From the NCBI RefSeq assembly GCF_020819595.1, contig NZ_JAJHNP010000008.1, positions 186,001 to 250,000 of the forward strand: a stretch of DNA of 64,000 nucleotides. Reading direction: 5' to 3'. A model generated the notes under the pieces. The model saw nothing but the letters and a program-made list of their open reading frames with translations, had not been told where the DNA came from and searched no databases. Numbering within the stretch: position 1 is the first letter of the stretch; each line of letters starts with the position of its first letter. Made by a program: the position numbers and the translations under genes. This document shows positions 27,998-36,485 of this stretch, in pieces. The DNA comes from Streptomyces barringtoniae. Its GTDB lineage: Bacteria > Actinomycetota > Actinomycetes > Streptomycetales > Streptomycetaceae.

Positions 27998-28022
27998 GCG
28001 CAACGCCAAGCGACTTCCCAGG

Positions 28023-28060
28023 CGCCCCGGGCCGACAAGGCCCGGGGCGTCTGTCGTTTT
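28023..28060 (+). terminator. Attenuator-type terminator upstream of chorismate mutase
   Basis: A perfect 11-bp stem (CGCCCCGGGCC 28023-28033, GGCCCGGGGCG 28039-28049), a 5-base loop and a T-rich tail TCTGTCGTTTT (28050-28060). CGGCCCG at 27965-27971, inside the leader peptide after the Tyr codon, is complementary to CGGGCCG at 28028-28034 and could form the alternative antiterminator. Confidence 0.7.
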
Positions 28061-28109
28061 CGGGTCCTGCCGGTCCGGGGCGTCCGGTCACCTCACCAGG
28101 AGCCCCTAC

Positions 28110-28388
28110 ATGACCACCACCACCCCGGAAGAGACCACCACCACCCCGGAGGAGACCATCGCCGACGCCCGTGAGCGCATCGACGTGCTCGACGACCGGA
28201 TCATCGGTCTCATCCAGGAGCGGATGGCCGTCTCCGCCGTCGTCCAGCAGACCCGCATCGCCTCCGGCGGACGCCGGGTGCACCTCTCCCGGGAGATGGA
28301 GATCCTCGGCCGCTACCGCGAGGCCCTCGGCAAGCCGGGCACCGGCCTCGCCATGACCCTGCTCGAACTGTGCCGGGGTCGTATCTGA
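28110..28388 (+). CDS. Chorismate mutase, AroQ type
   Basis: A 92-residue single-domain AroQ chorismate mutase, turning chorismate into prephenate for Phe and Tyr synthesis. The helix-bundle active-site pattern is present: ARERIDVLDDRIIGLIQERM, then VQQTRIASGG and HLSREMEILGRYRE. The N-terminus carries a tandem repeat TTTTPEET twice, from a duplicated stretch of DNA. ATG 28110 has CAGGAG seven bases upstream. No signal peptide, so it acts in the cytoplasm; stand-alone actinobacterial mutases are often activated by DAHP synthase. Expression is probably attenuated by the leader upstream. Confidence 0.9.
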   Translation: MTTTTPEETTTTPEETIADARERIDVLDDRIIGLIQERMAVSAVVQQTRIASGGRRVHLSREMEILGRYREALGKPGTGLAMTLLELCRGRI

Positions 28389-28804
28389 GTGCGAACGCCG
28401 TCTCACCCGTACGGCGCGTGACCGGCTCGCGCGGCGCTTCGTTGAGCGGGGTGTCCGTGCCAGCCAGGGGCGGGCCCGACAGAACCACGCGTGGCTCGCT
28501 GGAGCGATGAGGCGTACGGGTCGTGCCGTACGCCGTGGGACCTCGCTCCAGGAAGTGACCGGACGGCAGGGGACAGCAGCCCGGTCACCCAAGAGAACGG
28601 TCGGCTCCGGGGACGCCCGGGGCCGACCGGCGGAAAACCACATACGAACTGCCCCAAGTCCCCGCGCAGTCAATGGCATTGCTGCACTCCGGCCGCCTCG
28701 GCTCGCCGAAGCACGACCCGAGGCCGGGACCGTGAACCAGCGGCGCAGCCCCCCGGCGCCGCCCCAGGCACCGGCGCTGCCCTGACGTCGGTGCTGACCA
28801 GAAG
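28389..28804. other. Gene-free stretch with structured hairpins
   Basis: No supported gene between chorismate mutase and the surface protein. A weak stem (CGCCGT 28396-28401 / ACGGCG 28411-28416) may end the mutase mRNA. A longer imperfect hairpin spans 28499-28551: outer stem CTGGAGCGA/TCGCTCCAG and inner stem GCGTACGG (28512-28519)/CCGTACGC (28526-28533). Another pairs CGGTCGGC (28598-28605) with GCCGACCG (28622-28629). Together they could be a small RNA or processed leader. Confidence 0.4.
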
Positions 28805-28840
28805 AAGGGCCCCGCGGCCTCTCCGTCCCGCGGGGCCCTT
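28805..28840. terminator. Strong hairpin terminator
   Basis: A perfect 13-bp stem (AAGGGCCCCGCGG 28805-28817 with its complement 28828-28840) and a 10-base loop. It ends transcription from the chorismate mutase side and isolates the surface protein gene, whose own promoter must lie between about 28841 and 29020. Confidence 0.75.
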
Positions 28841-29020
28841 CGACATACCCGGGGAATGTGACTCACTTCACAGCTCCCGCGCGTCGGGGGACGCACAACC
28901 CTCCTCACAGGTCACGGGTCTCACCTACGCAAACCAACGGCCACGACCGTGCCCCACACACGGAGGCCTCCGACCACGTGCTGCCGCGCGGCAGCACGCG
29001 AGCCCCACAAGAGGTCCTCA

Positions 29021-30064
29021 ATGAAGCTTCGCCGCGCCATGATGACCGCGGCCGCGACGGCTGCCCTCGCGCCGCTCGCACTGGTCTCCGCCCCGGCCGC
29101 GTTCGCCGACGAGTCCCCGAGCAGCTCCGTCAGCAGCCCGGCCGCGACCGAGACGTCTCCCGCGGCCGACCCGAGCACCAGCCCGGCCGCCGACCAGAGC
29201 TCGTCCGCCGCCCCGTCGTCGGACAGCCCGTCCGCCTCCGGGTCGGCGAGCGCCAGCACGTCCGCGTCCGCCTCCGCATCCGCCTCCGAGTCGGCATCCG
29301 CCTCCGCCTCCGCGTCCGCGTCCTCCAGCCCCAGCGAGAGCGCCGAGCCCAGCGACGAGCCGAGCACGCCGTCCGGGATCTGCGAGGAGGACGACGCCAC
29401 CTACAAGTCGAAGATCCACGCCTCGCTCGGCGGCCTGCCCGGCGAGATCGCCGTGGGCAGCGGCTGGCACCCCTTCACGCTCAGCGTCAAGAACCCGACG
29501 TCGAGCAACCTCAAGGACGTCATCTTCTACGCCGGTGTCGGCCCGAGCGACCCCAACGCCCAGTACGCGTTCAAGACCAGCCAGGTCCAGCTCCAGGTGA
29601 AGTACGACGGAGCCTGGTACGACGTCGAGGACGGCGCCGGCCACTCCAACGGCTACCTCGACCTCGCCGACATCAAGGCCGGACAGACGGTCGACTACCA
29701 GCTCCGGCTGAACGTCAAGGCCAACGCGCCCGTCGGGGAGGGCCTCACCATCGGTGGCGGCATGTACTTCGACGACGAGGAGAACTGCATCGGCGCGGAC
29801 CAGGCCAGCTACCTGATCAAGATCGTCAAGGCCGGCACCGACACCGGCGGGACGAAGCCCCAGGAGGGCGGCCAGGTCCCGGTTCCCGCGCAGAAGCCGA
29901 GCAAGACCAACACCCAGGACGTCACCGGCTCGCTCGCCGAGACCGGTTCCAGCTCCATGCTGCCGACCATCGGTCTCGTCGGCGGTGTCGCCGTCGTCGT
30001 CGGCGCCGGAGCTGTGTTCGCCGTCCGCCGCCGCAAGGGCGCCGGTTCGGGCACCGCCGCGTAG
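29021..30064 (+). CDS. LAETG-anchored surface protein with Ser/Ala-rich stalk
   Basis: A 347-residue sortase substrate. Signal peptide: MKLRRAMMTAAATAALAPLA then cleavage near AFADE at about residue 30. Residues 30-120 are a Ser/Ala/Pro-rich stalk, including a run of SA dipeptides broken by STSA and SESA units, encoded by a TCC-GCC repeat. A beta-rich domain with one Cys near each end (GICEEDDATYKSK to NCIGAD) follows. The sorting signal is LAETG at about 311, then a hydrophobic helix and RRRKGAG tail. LAXTG sites are used by class E sortases in Streptomyces. ATG 29021 has GAGG six bases upstream. Confidence 0.88.
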   Translation: MKLRRAMMTAAATAALAPLALVSAPAAFADESPSSSVSSPAATETSPAADPSTSPAADQSSSAAPSSDSPSASGSASASTSASASASASESASASASASASSSPSESAEPSDEPSTPSGICEEDDATYKSKIHASLGGLPGEIAVGSGWHPFTLSVKNPTSSNLKDVIFYAGVGPSDPNAQYAFKTSQVQLQVKYDGAWYDVEDGAGHSNGYLDLADIKAGQTVDYQLRLNVKANAPVGEGLTIGGGMYFDDEENCIGADQASYLIKIVKAGTDTGGTKPQEGGQVPVPAQKPSKTNTQDVTGSLAETGSSSMLPTIGLVGGVAVVVGAGAVFAVRRRKGAGSGTAA

Positions 30065-30101
30065 GCGACGCCGCCGTGTAGGCGATGTAGGCGACGCCGC
30101 C
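30061..30101. repeat. Short tandem repeat after the surface protein stop
   Basis: GTAGGCGACGCCGCC occurs at 30061-30075, overlapping the stop codon, and again at 30087-30101, a 26-base period. It looks like a recent slippage duplication. Confidence 0.5.
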
Positions 30102-30138
30102 ACACCAGCGGCACCGCCGCGCAAGCACGCTCGTACGA

Positions 30139-30180
30139 CCGAAGGGGCCTGCGCCAGGAGGGGGGCGCAGGCCCCTTCGG
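30139..30180. terminator. Bidirectional terminator between convergent genes
   Basis: A perfect 17-bp stem: 30139-30155 (CCGAAGGGGCCTGCGCC) pairs with 30164-30180 across an 8-base loop. It lies between the surface protein gene and the GMC oxidoreductase gene and serves both strands. Confidence 0.85.
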
Positions 30181-30190
30181 CATGCCCGCA

Positions 30191-31996
30191 CTACTTCTTC
30201 GGCGGTACCGCCGGCATCCCCAGGAACGGCAGGCGCAGCGCGCCGAACGCCTCCGCGGGTACCGCCGGGGCCTGCGGCTCCACCGGCTTCAGCCGCTCGT
30301 ACGCAGCGCCCTGCGCCGGACGCGCATCGTCCTCGCCCCGGTTCGGCCAGAAGGACATCGCGCGCTCGGCCTGCGCGGTGATCGTCAGCGACGGGTTCAC
30401 TCCCAGGTTCGCCGAGACCGCGGCGCCGTCCACGACCGAGATGCCCGGGTGGCCGTAGAGGCGGTGGTAGGGGTCGATCACGCCGGTCTCCGGGGAGTCG
30501 CCGATGGGGCAGCCGCCGAGGAAGTGCGCGGTGAGCGGGGTGCCCATCAGCTCGCCGACGTTGCTGCCCGCGAAGCCGTTGATCTCGGCGGCGAGCGCGG
30601 AGGCGGCCTCCGTGGCGGCCTTGATCTGCTTGGGGTTGGGGGCACCGTGACCCTGGCGGGCGGTGAGCAGGCCCTTTCCTACGCCGCCCGGCTTCAGGTA
30701 CGTCGTCAGGGAGTTGTCCAGCGACTGCATGACCAGGCCGATGATGGTCCGCTCGGACCAGCGCCGGTTGGAGAGCGAGCGCAGGACCAGCAGTGGATGC
30801 CGGGCCGCGTTCGCAAGCCAGGCCAGCGCGCGCGAGGAGCCCTCGGCGTAGGGCACCTGGAGGATCGACAGGCCGCCCATCGAGTTGGAGCCCTTGCCGT
30901 AGCGGACCGGCTCGATGTGGGTGTTCTCGTCGGGGTGGATCGAGGACGTGATCGCGACGCCCCGCGTGAAGTCGGCCCTGTCCTCGCCGGTCGCCCTGCG
31001 GTAGCGGCGGTTGTCGGTCTGCGCGCCCACCAGCGCCTCGGAGTTGGTGCGGGTCAGCTCGCCGAGCCGGGCGGAGAGATACGGCAGCTGGCCGCCGGCC
31101 TTCATCCGGTGCAGCAGGGTCTGCGTGCCGTAGGTGCCGGCCGCGAGGACGACCCGGCGCGCGGTGAAGAGCCGGCCCTCGCCCTTCTTCTTCCGGTCCG
31201 TCGGCAGGGTCGCCACCGCGTACCCGCCCCGTGAGTCGTCCGTGACGGACACGACCGTCGTCATGGGGTGGACCACCGCGCCCGCCTTCTCGGCGAGGTG
31301 GAGGTAGTTCTCGTTCAGGGTGTTCTTCGCACCGTGCCGGCAGCCGGTCATGCACTCGCCGCACTCGGTGCAGGCGTTGCGGGAGGGACCGGCGCCGCCG
31401 AAGTACGGGTCGTCCACCTGCTCGCCGGCCCGCGCCTTCGCCTTCCCGTCCGCGTCCTTGCCGTCGCCGAAGAACACGCCGACCGGGGCGAGGTGGAAGG
31501 TGTCGCCGACGCCCATCCGCTGCGCCGCCGCCTTCAAGTGCACGTCGGAGGGGGTCATGGTCGGGTTGAGCCGTACGCCGAGCATGCGCTGGGCCTGGTC
31601 GTAGTACGGCTTCAACTCCTCCTGCCAGTCGGTGATGTGCCGCCACTGGGGGTCCTCGAAGAAGGCCTTCGGCGGTACGTAGAGGGTGTTGGCGTAGTTG
31701 AGCGAGCCGCCGCCGACGCCCGCGCCGGCCAGCACCATGACATTGCCCAGCAGATGGATGCGCTGGATGCCGAACATGCCGAGCTTGGGGGCCCAGAGGT
31801 AGTTCTTGAGGTCCCAGGAGTTCTTCGGCAGGGAGTCCCGGGTGAAGCGGCGGCCGGCTTCGAGCACACCGACCCGGTATCCCTTCTCCGTCAGGCGGAG
31901 GGCGGACACCGAACCGCCGAACCCCGATCCGACCACGATGACGTCGTAGTCGTACCCGTCCTCGTCCCGGGTCTGGACAGACTTCTCCTGCGACAC
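30191..31996 (-). CDS. GMC-family FAD oxidoreductase (cholesterol oxidase-like)
   Basis: A 601-residue FAD enzyme. The dinucleotide fold is VIVVGSGFGGSVSALRL at about residue 20, and AGAGVGGGSLNYAN is the flavin-binding loop of cholesterol-oxidase-like GMC proteins. A Cys cluster, ACTECGECMTGCRHGAKNTL at about residue 205, resembles a ferredoxin-type motif seen in this subgroup. The C-terminus carries the His/Asn active-site region, VVDGAAVSANLGVNPSLT. It probably oxidises an alcohol or sterol; substrate unknown. GTG 31996 has GAGGAG upstream. It follows the aldehyde dehydrogenase gene by 28 bases, so the two form an operon. Confidence 0.88.
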   Translation of the reverse strand: MSQEKSVQTRDEDGYDYDVIVVGSGFGGSVSALRLTEKGYRVGVLEAGRRFTRDSLPKNSWDLKNYLWAPKLGMFGIQRIHLLGNVMVLAGAGVGGGSLNYANTLYVPPKAFFEDPQWRHITDWQEELKPYYDQAQRMLGVRLNPTMTPSDVHLKAAAQRMGVGDTFHLAPVGVFFGDGKDADGKAKARAGEQVDDPYFGGAGPSRNACTECGECMTGCRHGAKNTLNENYLHLAEKAGAVVHPMTTVVSVTDDSRGGYAVATLPTDRKKKGEGRLFTARRVVLAAGTYGTQTLLHRMKAGGQLPYLSARLGELTRTNSEALVGAQTDNRRYRRATGEDRADFTRGVAITSSIHPDENTHIEPVRYGKGSNSMGGLSILQVPYAEGSSRALAWLANAARHPLLVLRSLSNRRWSERTIIGLVMQSLDNSLTTYLKPGGVGKGLLTARQGHGAPNPKQIKAATEAASALAAEINGFAGSNVGELMGTPLTAHFLGGCPIGDSPETGVIDPYHRLYGHPGISVVDGAAVSANLGVNPSLTITAQAERAMSFWPNRGEDDARPAQGAAYERLKPVEPQAPAVPAEAFGALRLPFLGMPAVPPKK

Positions 31997-32024
31997 GTGC
32001 TCTCCTCGTCGAGAACGGGTGTTT

Positions 32025-33638
32025 CTAGCGGAACCGGAATGCCTTCATCAGCCGGAGGCTCGTGCTCATGAACCGGGCGTACCCCTCGTCCGTCATGCCC
32101 AGCGAGGGAGCCATCGGCAGCAACCGCTGCTGGGCCACCGTCTGGGCCTCGGTGTACTTGAGGATGCCCTCGGAGCCGTGGCGGCGGCCGAGGCCGGAGT
32201 CCTTCATGCCGCCCATCGGGGACTGCACGCTGCCGTAGGCGGGCGCGTAGCCCTCGTTGACGTTGACCGTGCCGGTGCGCAGGCGGGCGGCGACGTCCCG
32301 GCCGCGCGCGGCGCTCTTCGTCCAGACGGAGGAGTTCAGGCCGTACGGCGTGGCGTTGGCGCGCTCGATCACCTCGTCGTCGCTCTTGAACCGGTAGACC
32401 GAGACGACCGGGCCGAAGGTCTCCTCCTCGCACACGGCCATGGAGTCCTCGACGCCGTCGAGGATGGTCGGCTCGAAGAAGTAGGGGCCGATGTCGGGGC
32501 GGGCCCTGCCGCCCGCGATCAGCTTGGCGCCCTTGGCGACGGCCTCCTCCACGTGCCGCTCGACGGTCTTCAGCTGGCGCTCGCCGACCAGCGAGCCCAT
32601 GTCGGCGCCGTAGGCGAGGGAGTTGCCGAGCCGCATGGCCTTCGTGCGGGCGGCGAAGCGCTCCAGGAAGGCGTCGGCGACCGACTCGTGGACGTACAGC
32701 CGCTCGATGGAGATGCAGAGCTGTCCGGCGGAGGAGAAGCAGGCGCGTACGGCGCCGGCGGCGGCCTTCTCGATGTCGGCGTCGTCCAGCACCAGCATGG
32801 CGTTCTTGCCGCCGAGCTCGAGGGACACGCCGACGAGGCGGGCGGCGGCGCCCTGGGCGACCTCACGGCCGGTGCGGGTGGAGCCGGTGAAGGAGACGTA
32901 GTCGGCGTGCCGGACGACCTCCGGGCCGACGACCGGGCCCTCGCCGAGCACGACTTGGAAGACGCCCTCGGGCAGCCCGGCCTCGATGAGCAGGTCACGC
33001 GCCCACAGCGCGGTGAGGCAGGTCTCGGTGTCCGGCTTCATCACGACCGCGTTGCCGGCGACGAACGCGGGCAGCGCGTCGCCGACGGACAGCTCCAGGG
33101 GGTAGTTCCAGGGGGCGATCTGGCCGACGACGCCGCGCGGGTGGCGCAGTTCGGTGACCTTCGTGAGCGTGGGGACGGCGCCGGTGTGCCGCTTGGGCCG
33201 CAGGTAGGCGGGGGCCTTGCGGCCGTAGTGGCGGGCCGCGACGGCGACGGCCTGCACCTCCTCGTGCGCGTGCAGCCGGGCCTTGCCGGTCTCCAGCTGG
33301 ATCAGGTCGAGCACCTCGGCCTGCCGCTCGAGCACCAGGTCGTGGAAGCGCAGGAGGACGGCGGCCCGCTGCCGTACGGGGGTCTTCTCCCACACCGCCT
33401 GTGCGGCCCGGGCGGCCTCGAAGGCCGTGCGTACGTCCTCGGGGGTGGACTCGGGCAGGTCGGCCAGCTTCTCGCCGGTGAACGGGGTGTGGTTGGCGGT
33501 GCGGCCGGAGCCGGCGACGCCCTTGGTGAGCTGGGCCACCAGTTCCGGGGTGACCACGTCGGCGGCGGTGCGGGCGCCCTCGGGGGCGGGCGCGAGCGGG
33601 TTGGTGCCGGTGCTGTCCGGGGCCTGCGTGTCCGTCAT
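32025..33638 (-). CDS. gabD2: NAD(P)-dependent succinate-semialdehyde dehydrogenase (GabD2-like)
   Basis: A 537-residue aldehyde dehydrogenase. Hallmarks are IAPWNYPLELSV (catalytic Asn region), KPDTETCLTA, FTGSTRTGREV (cofactor loop), SLELGGKNAMLVL with the general-base Glu at about residue 270, SSAGQLCISIERLY with the nucleophilic Cys at about 304, and EETFGPVVSV near the end. It is longer than most family members, with about 30 extra N-terminal residues, as in mycobacterial GabD2. ATG 33638 follows TACCCT by seven bases, suggesting a leaderless mRNA. A 24-bp palindrome lies 71-94 bases upstream. The substrate could be another semialdehyde. Confidence 0.85.
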   Translation of the reverse strand: MTDTQAPDSTGTNPLAPAPEGARTAADVVTPELVAQLTKGVAGSGRTANHTPFTGEKLADLPESTPEDVRTAFEAARAAQAVWEKTPVRQRAAVLLRFHDLVLERQAEVLDLIQLETGKARLHAHEEVQAVAVAARHYGRKAPAYLRPKRHTGAVPTLTKVTELRHPRGVVGQIAPWNYPLELSVGDALPAFVAGNAVVMKPDTETCLTALWARDLLIEAGLPEGVFQVVLGEGPVVGPEVVRHADYVSFTGSTRTGREVAQGAAARLVGVSLELGGKNAMLVLDDADIEKAAAGAVRACFSSAGQLCISIERLYVHESVADAFLERFAARTKAMRLGNSLAYGADMGSLVGERQLKTVERHVEEAVAKGAKLIAGGRARPDIGPYFFEPTILDGVEDSMAVCEEETFGPVVSVYRFKSDDEVIERANATPYGLNSSVWTKSAARGRDVAARLRTGTVNVNEGYAPAYGSVQSPMGGMKDSGLGRRHGSEGILKYTEAQTVAQQRLLPMAPSLGMTDEGYARFMSTSLRLMKAFRFR

Positions 33639-33708
33639 GACGCGCAGGGTATGCCGCGGCGCAGGCTTTGTGTACCCGTCGGTAACGGGCATTCACCGAG
33701 TGCTCACA

Positions 33709-33732
33709 CACTGCCAGTGATCACTGGCAGTG
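33709..33732. promoter_or_regulatory. 24-bp perfect palindrome, probable operator
   Basis: CACTGCCAGTGA followed immediately by its exact reverse complement, with no loop. It sits 71-94 bases upstream of the dehydrogenase start and about 42 bases beyond the end of the first kinase gene. A loop-free dyad of this size suits a TetR-type dimer rather than a terminator. No regulator gene is adjacent. Confidence 0.65.
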
Positions 33733-33774
33733 AATGTGCTGATCAGGGCGTTGACACGGTGGCGGACGGAAGGA

Positions 33775-34689
33775 TCAACCGAGTCCCGCTTTTTTCGCGA
33801 GAAGCAGCCCCAGCGCGGTCCTCGGGGTGCGGCGAGGGCGGTCGGAGGGCGGGGGCGACGGGGGCTCGGGTGCGGCTTCGGGGGCTCCGGTCGCTTCGGA
33901 GACTTTGCGTGCATCGGGTACTTCGGGTGCCGTGTCCGGTACGGGCGTGAGCCCGAGGAGGTCCCGCAGGGCCGCCGTGACCTCCTCCGCGCCCGGGCGG
34001 GCCGCCGGCTCGTCGGCGTGCAGCCGCTCCAGCAGGGGGCCCAGCGGGCCGGGGTCCGTGTCCGCGAGGGCGGCGCGGAGCAGGGCGCCCAGGGACCACA
34101 GGTCGGAGGCCGGGCCGGCGCCGGGGCCCGCGGCGCGCTCGGGGGCGACGAAACCGGCGGGCGCGTGCGCGGGATGTCCGTCACCGGTCCCGAAGTCGGT
34201 GACGACCACCCGCCCGGTGCCTGACTCCAGCAGGACGTTGGCGGGTTTGACGTCCCGGTGCACAATGCCGACGGCATGCGCGGCGCGCAGGGCGCCGAGG
34301 ACGGCGAGCCCGATCCTGGCGGCCTCGGCAGGCGGGACGGGGCCGCGCCGCAGGGCCTCCTGCAGCGACTCGCCCGCCACCAACTCCATGACGATCCAGG
34401 GGACATGGCCCTCGGTGACGACGTCGTACACCGTGACGGCCGAGGGATGGCGCACCCGGGCCGCGGCGCGGGCCTCCCGGTAGAGCCGGTGGGCGATACG
34501 GCGGCTGTCCTCGTCGTCGGCCGGATCGCCGGGCAGCAGCGGCTCCTTCACGGCGACCGGGCGGCCCGGCCGCTGCTCGTCCAGGGCCCGCCAGACGGTT
34601 CCGGTGGGCCCGGCTCCGAGGCGTCCGGCCAGCCGGTACCGGCCGCCGATCAGACGTGCGTCGGGCGGGAGTTCGCCGTCTCCAGTCAT
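33775..34689 (-). CDS. Short Ser/Thr protein kinase without membrane anchor
   Basis: A 304-residue eukaryotic-type kinase. Motifs present are catalytic Lys in VAVKEPLL, HRDVKPANVLLE catalytic loop, DFGTGDG metal-binding loop and an APERA segment. The glycine loop reads LGAGPTGTVW. The activation segment is short, and a Pro-rich tail of about 60 residues replaces the TM and extracellular parts of its neighbours, so it is soluble. It is the last of six kinase genes transcribed leftwards. ATG 34689 was chosen because GRYRLAGRLG begins 25 residues in, as in its neighbours; the frame to 35019 is an Arg/Thr-rich artefact. Confidence 0.85.
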   Translation of the reverse strand: MTGDGELPPDARLIGGRYRLAGRLGAGPTGTVWRALDEQRPGRPVAVKEPLLPGDPADDEDSRRIAHRLYREARAAARVRHPSAVTVYDVVTEGHVPWIVMELVAGESLQEALRRGPVPPAEAARIGLAVLGALRAAHAVGIVHRDVKPANVLLESGTGRVVVTDFGTGDGHPAHAPAGFVAPERAAGPGAGPASDLWSLGALLRAALADTDPGPLGPLLERLHADEPAARPGAEEVTAALRDLLGLTPVPDTAPEVPDARKVSEATGAPEAAPEPPSPPPSDRPRRTPRTALGLLLAKKAGLG

Positions 34690-34771
34690 GTCACATGAGT
34701 ACCGTGCGCACCATGCCCTTGTCGAAGCGGGGCACAGCGAAGCGGCCAGGGCGCGTCGCGGCACCCGGGAG

Positions 34772-36406
34772 TCAGAGCTTCTTGATGTCCAGGTTCGCGA
34801 TCGCCGCCCTGGCCACGTCCCGGCCGCGGGCGGTGAAGTCGCCCTTGTTCGGGTAGCCGACGGTGAGCTTGTACAGGTCGCCGCCGCTCGTGCGGTAGTA
34901 GAAGATCTGGAGTTCGCGCGGGCTGGGGTGCGCGCCGTCGTTGGTCTTGAAGACGACGGTGTTCTTCGCGGCCTCCTTGCCGTGGTACGTCGCGGTGTCG
35001 TCCGGGTGGGTCTTCGCACCGCCGGGCATGTCGAGGGAGTAGTCGCCCTCGCCGCGGAACTTCTCGTCGTCGGCGTACATCTGGGACCGCGCGGTGTTCT
35101 TGATCTCGCCCAGGGAGTCCTGCGACTTCTTCGCCAGCTCCAGCGTGATCCAGACGCCGCCGCTCCAGTCCTCGTACGTCACCCGGTTCTGGTCCTGGTC
35201 GTCCTTGCCGGGCATGATCACCTGGTAGTCCGCCGGGGCGGCGAGCGTGGCGCCGAGCTTGGGGACCGGGCGCTCGGCCCAGCCGCCGGGCAGCGGGCCC
35301 GCGAAGGGATCGGCCAGGACCAGGTACGCCGCCACCGCCGCCACGACCAGCCCCGCGCCCGCACCGAGCCACGCCTTGCGGCCGAGGCGCCTGACCTGGG
35401 CGGGGGCGACCACCTGGACGGGCTGGGTGGGCACCGGCGGCGCCGGGGGCCTGGCCGCCTCCTGAAGCAGCGCCCGTACCCGGTCCGCCTGGGGCCGGTG
35501 CGCCGGGTCCTTGTGGAGCAGCCCGTTGATGACCTCGGCCAGCGGGCCGGAGGCGGACGCGGGAGGGGCCGGGGTGGAGTTGAGGACCGACTGGAGGGTG
35601 GCCGGGGTGTTGCTGCGGCGGAACGGCGAGACGCCCTCGGTGGCCGTGTAGAGCAGCACGCCCAGGGACCACAGATCGCTCGCCGGGCCGGGCCGCTGCC
35701 CCAGCACCCGCTCCGGCGCGATGTACTCGGGCGAGCCGACGAAGCCGCCGGTGTCCGTGAGCCGCGTGTCGCCCTCGATCTGCGCGATCCCGAAGTCCGT
35801 GAGGACCACCCGGTCGTGCCGGCCGAGCAGGACGTTGTCGGGCTTGACGTCCCGGTGCAGGACGCCCGCCGCGTGCGCCGCCTGGAGCGCGCCGAGCACC
35901 TGCAGGCCGATCCGGGCGGCCTCGCGCGCGTCCAGCGTGCCCTCGCGCAGGACGTCGCCGAGGGCGCGGCCGCGCACCAGCTCCATCACGATCCAGGGCC
36001 GTCCCTCGACGACCGCGACGTCGTGGACGTTCACCACCGCCGGGTGGTCGAGACGGGCCGCCGCGCGGGCCTCGCGGCGCATGCGCTCGAAGGCGTTGGC
36101 GCGTTCCCGTTCGGGAAGGTGGTCCGGTACGCGCGGCTCCTTGACGGCGACCTCCCGGTCCACCGTCTCGTCCTGGGCCCGCCACACGGTGCCCATCCCG
36201 CCATGGCCCAGCTTGCCGAGCAGCCGGTACCGGCCGGCGACCAACCGCCCGGCGCCGGGATCCTGCTGCTGAGCCGGGATGGGGTGCGACTGTGCGTCCG
36301 GCCGTGGCTGCGGCTGCGGCTGCGGCTGCGGATGCGGATGCGGCGGTTGCAGAACAAAACTCGTCGTGTCGTCGGTGCCGTGACCGACTCCCCCGTCACT
36401 GCTCAT
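34772..36406 (-). CDS. Transmembrane Ser/Thr protein kinase
   Basis: A 544-residue kinase with a His/Pro/Gln-rich N-terminal tail of about 45 residues. Kinase domain: LGHGGMGTVW glycine loop, VAVKEPRV, HRDVKPDNVLL, DFGIAQIEGD, SPEYIAPERVLG. A juxtamembrane Pro-rich linker, one TM helix (AWLGAGAGLVVAAVAAYLVLA, about 355-375) and an extracellular domain of about 165 residues (LGATLAAPADYQVIMPGKDD to IANLDIKKL) follow. The extracellular part resembles those of neighbouring kinases and is likely the sensor. It phosphorylates cytoplasmic targets; none are encoded nearby. Confidence 0.9.
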   Translation of the reverse strand: MSSDGGVGHGTDDTTSFVLQPPHPHPQPQPQPQPRPDAQSHPIPAQQQDPGAGRLVAGRYRLLGKLGHGGMGTVWRAQDETVDREVAVKEPRVPDHLPERERANAFERMRREARAAARLDHPAVVNVHDVAVVEGRPWIVMELVRGRALGDVLREGTLDAREAARIGLQVLGALQAAHAAGVLHRDVKPDNVLLGRHDRVVLTDFGIAQIEGDTRLTDTGGFVGSPEYIAPERVLGQRPGPASDLWSLGVLLYTATEGVSPFRRSNTPATLQSVLNSTPAPPASASGPLAEVINGLLHKDPAHRPQADRVRALLQEAARPPAPPVPTQPVQVVAPAQVRRLGRKAWLGAGAGLVVAAVAAYLVLADPFAGPLPGGWAERPVPKLGATLAAPADYQVIMPGKDDQDQNRVTYEDWSGGVWITLELAKKSQDSLGEIKNTARSQMYADDEKFRGEGDYSLDMPGGAKTHPDDTATYHGKEAAKNTVVFKTNDGAHPSPRELQIFYYRTSGGDLYKLTVGYPNKGDFTARGRDVARAAIANLDIKKL

Positions 36407-36485
36407 GCGTCATCCATATCGCGCCACCGGCCCCCACAGCCACCGGGAAGCCGAACCGGTCACAGACCCGTGACCGAGCGGCCGT

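Noticed and set aside
28673..28735. Short frame MALLHSGRLGSPKHDPRPGP on the + strand
   Set aside because: No ribosome binding site, no clear promoter and no recognisable family; it is also inside a gene-free interval rich in hairpins.
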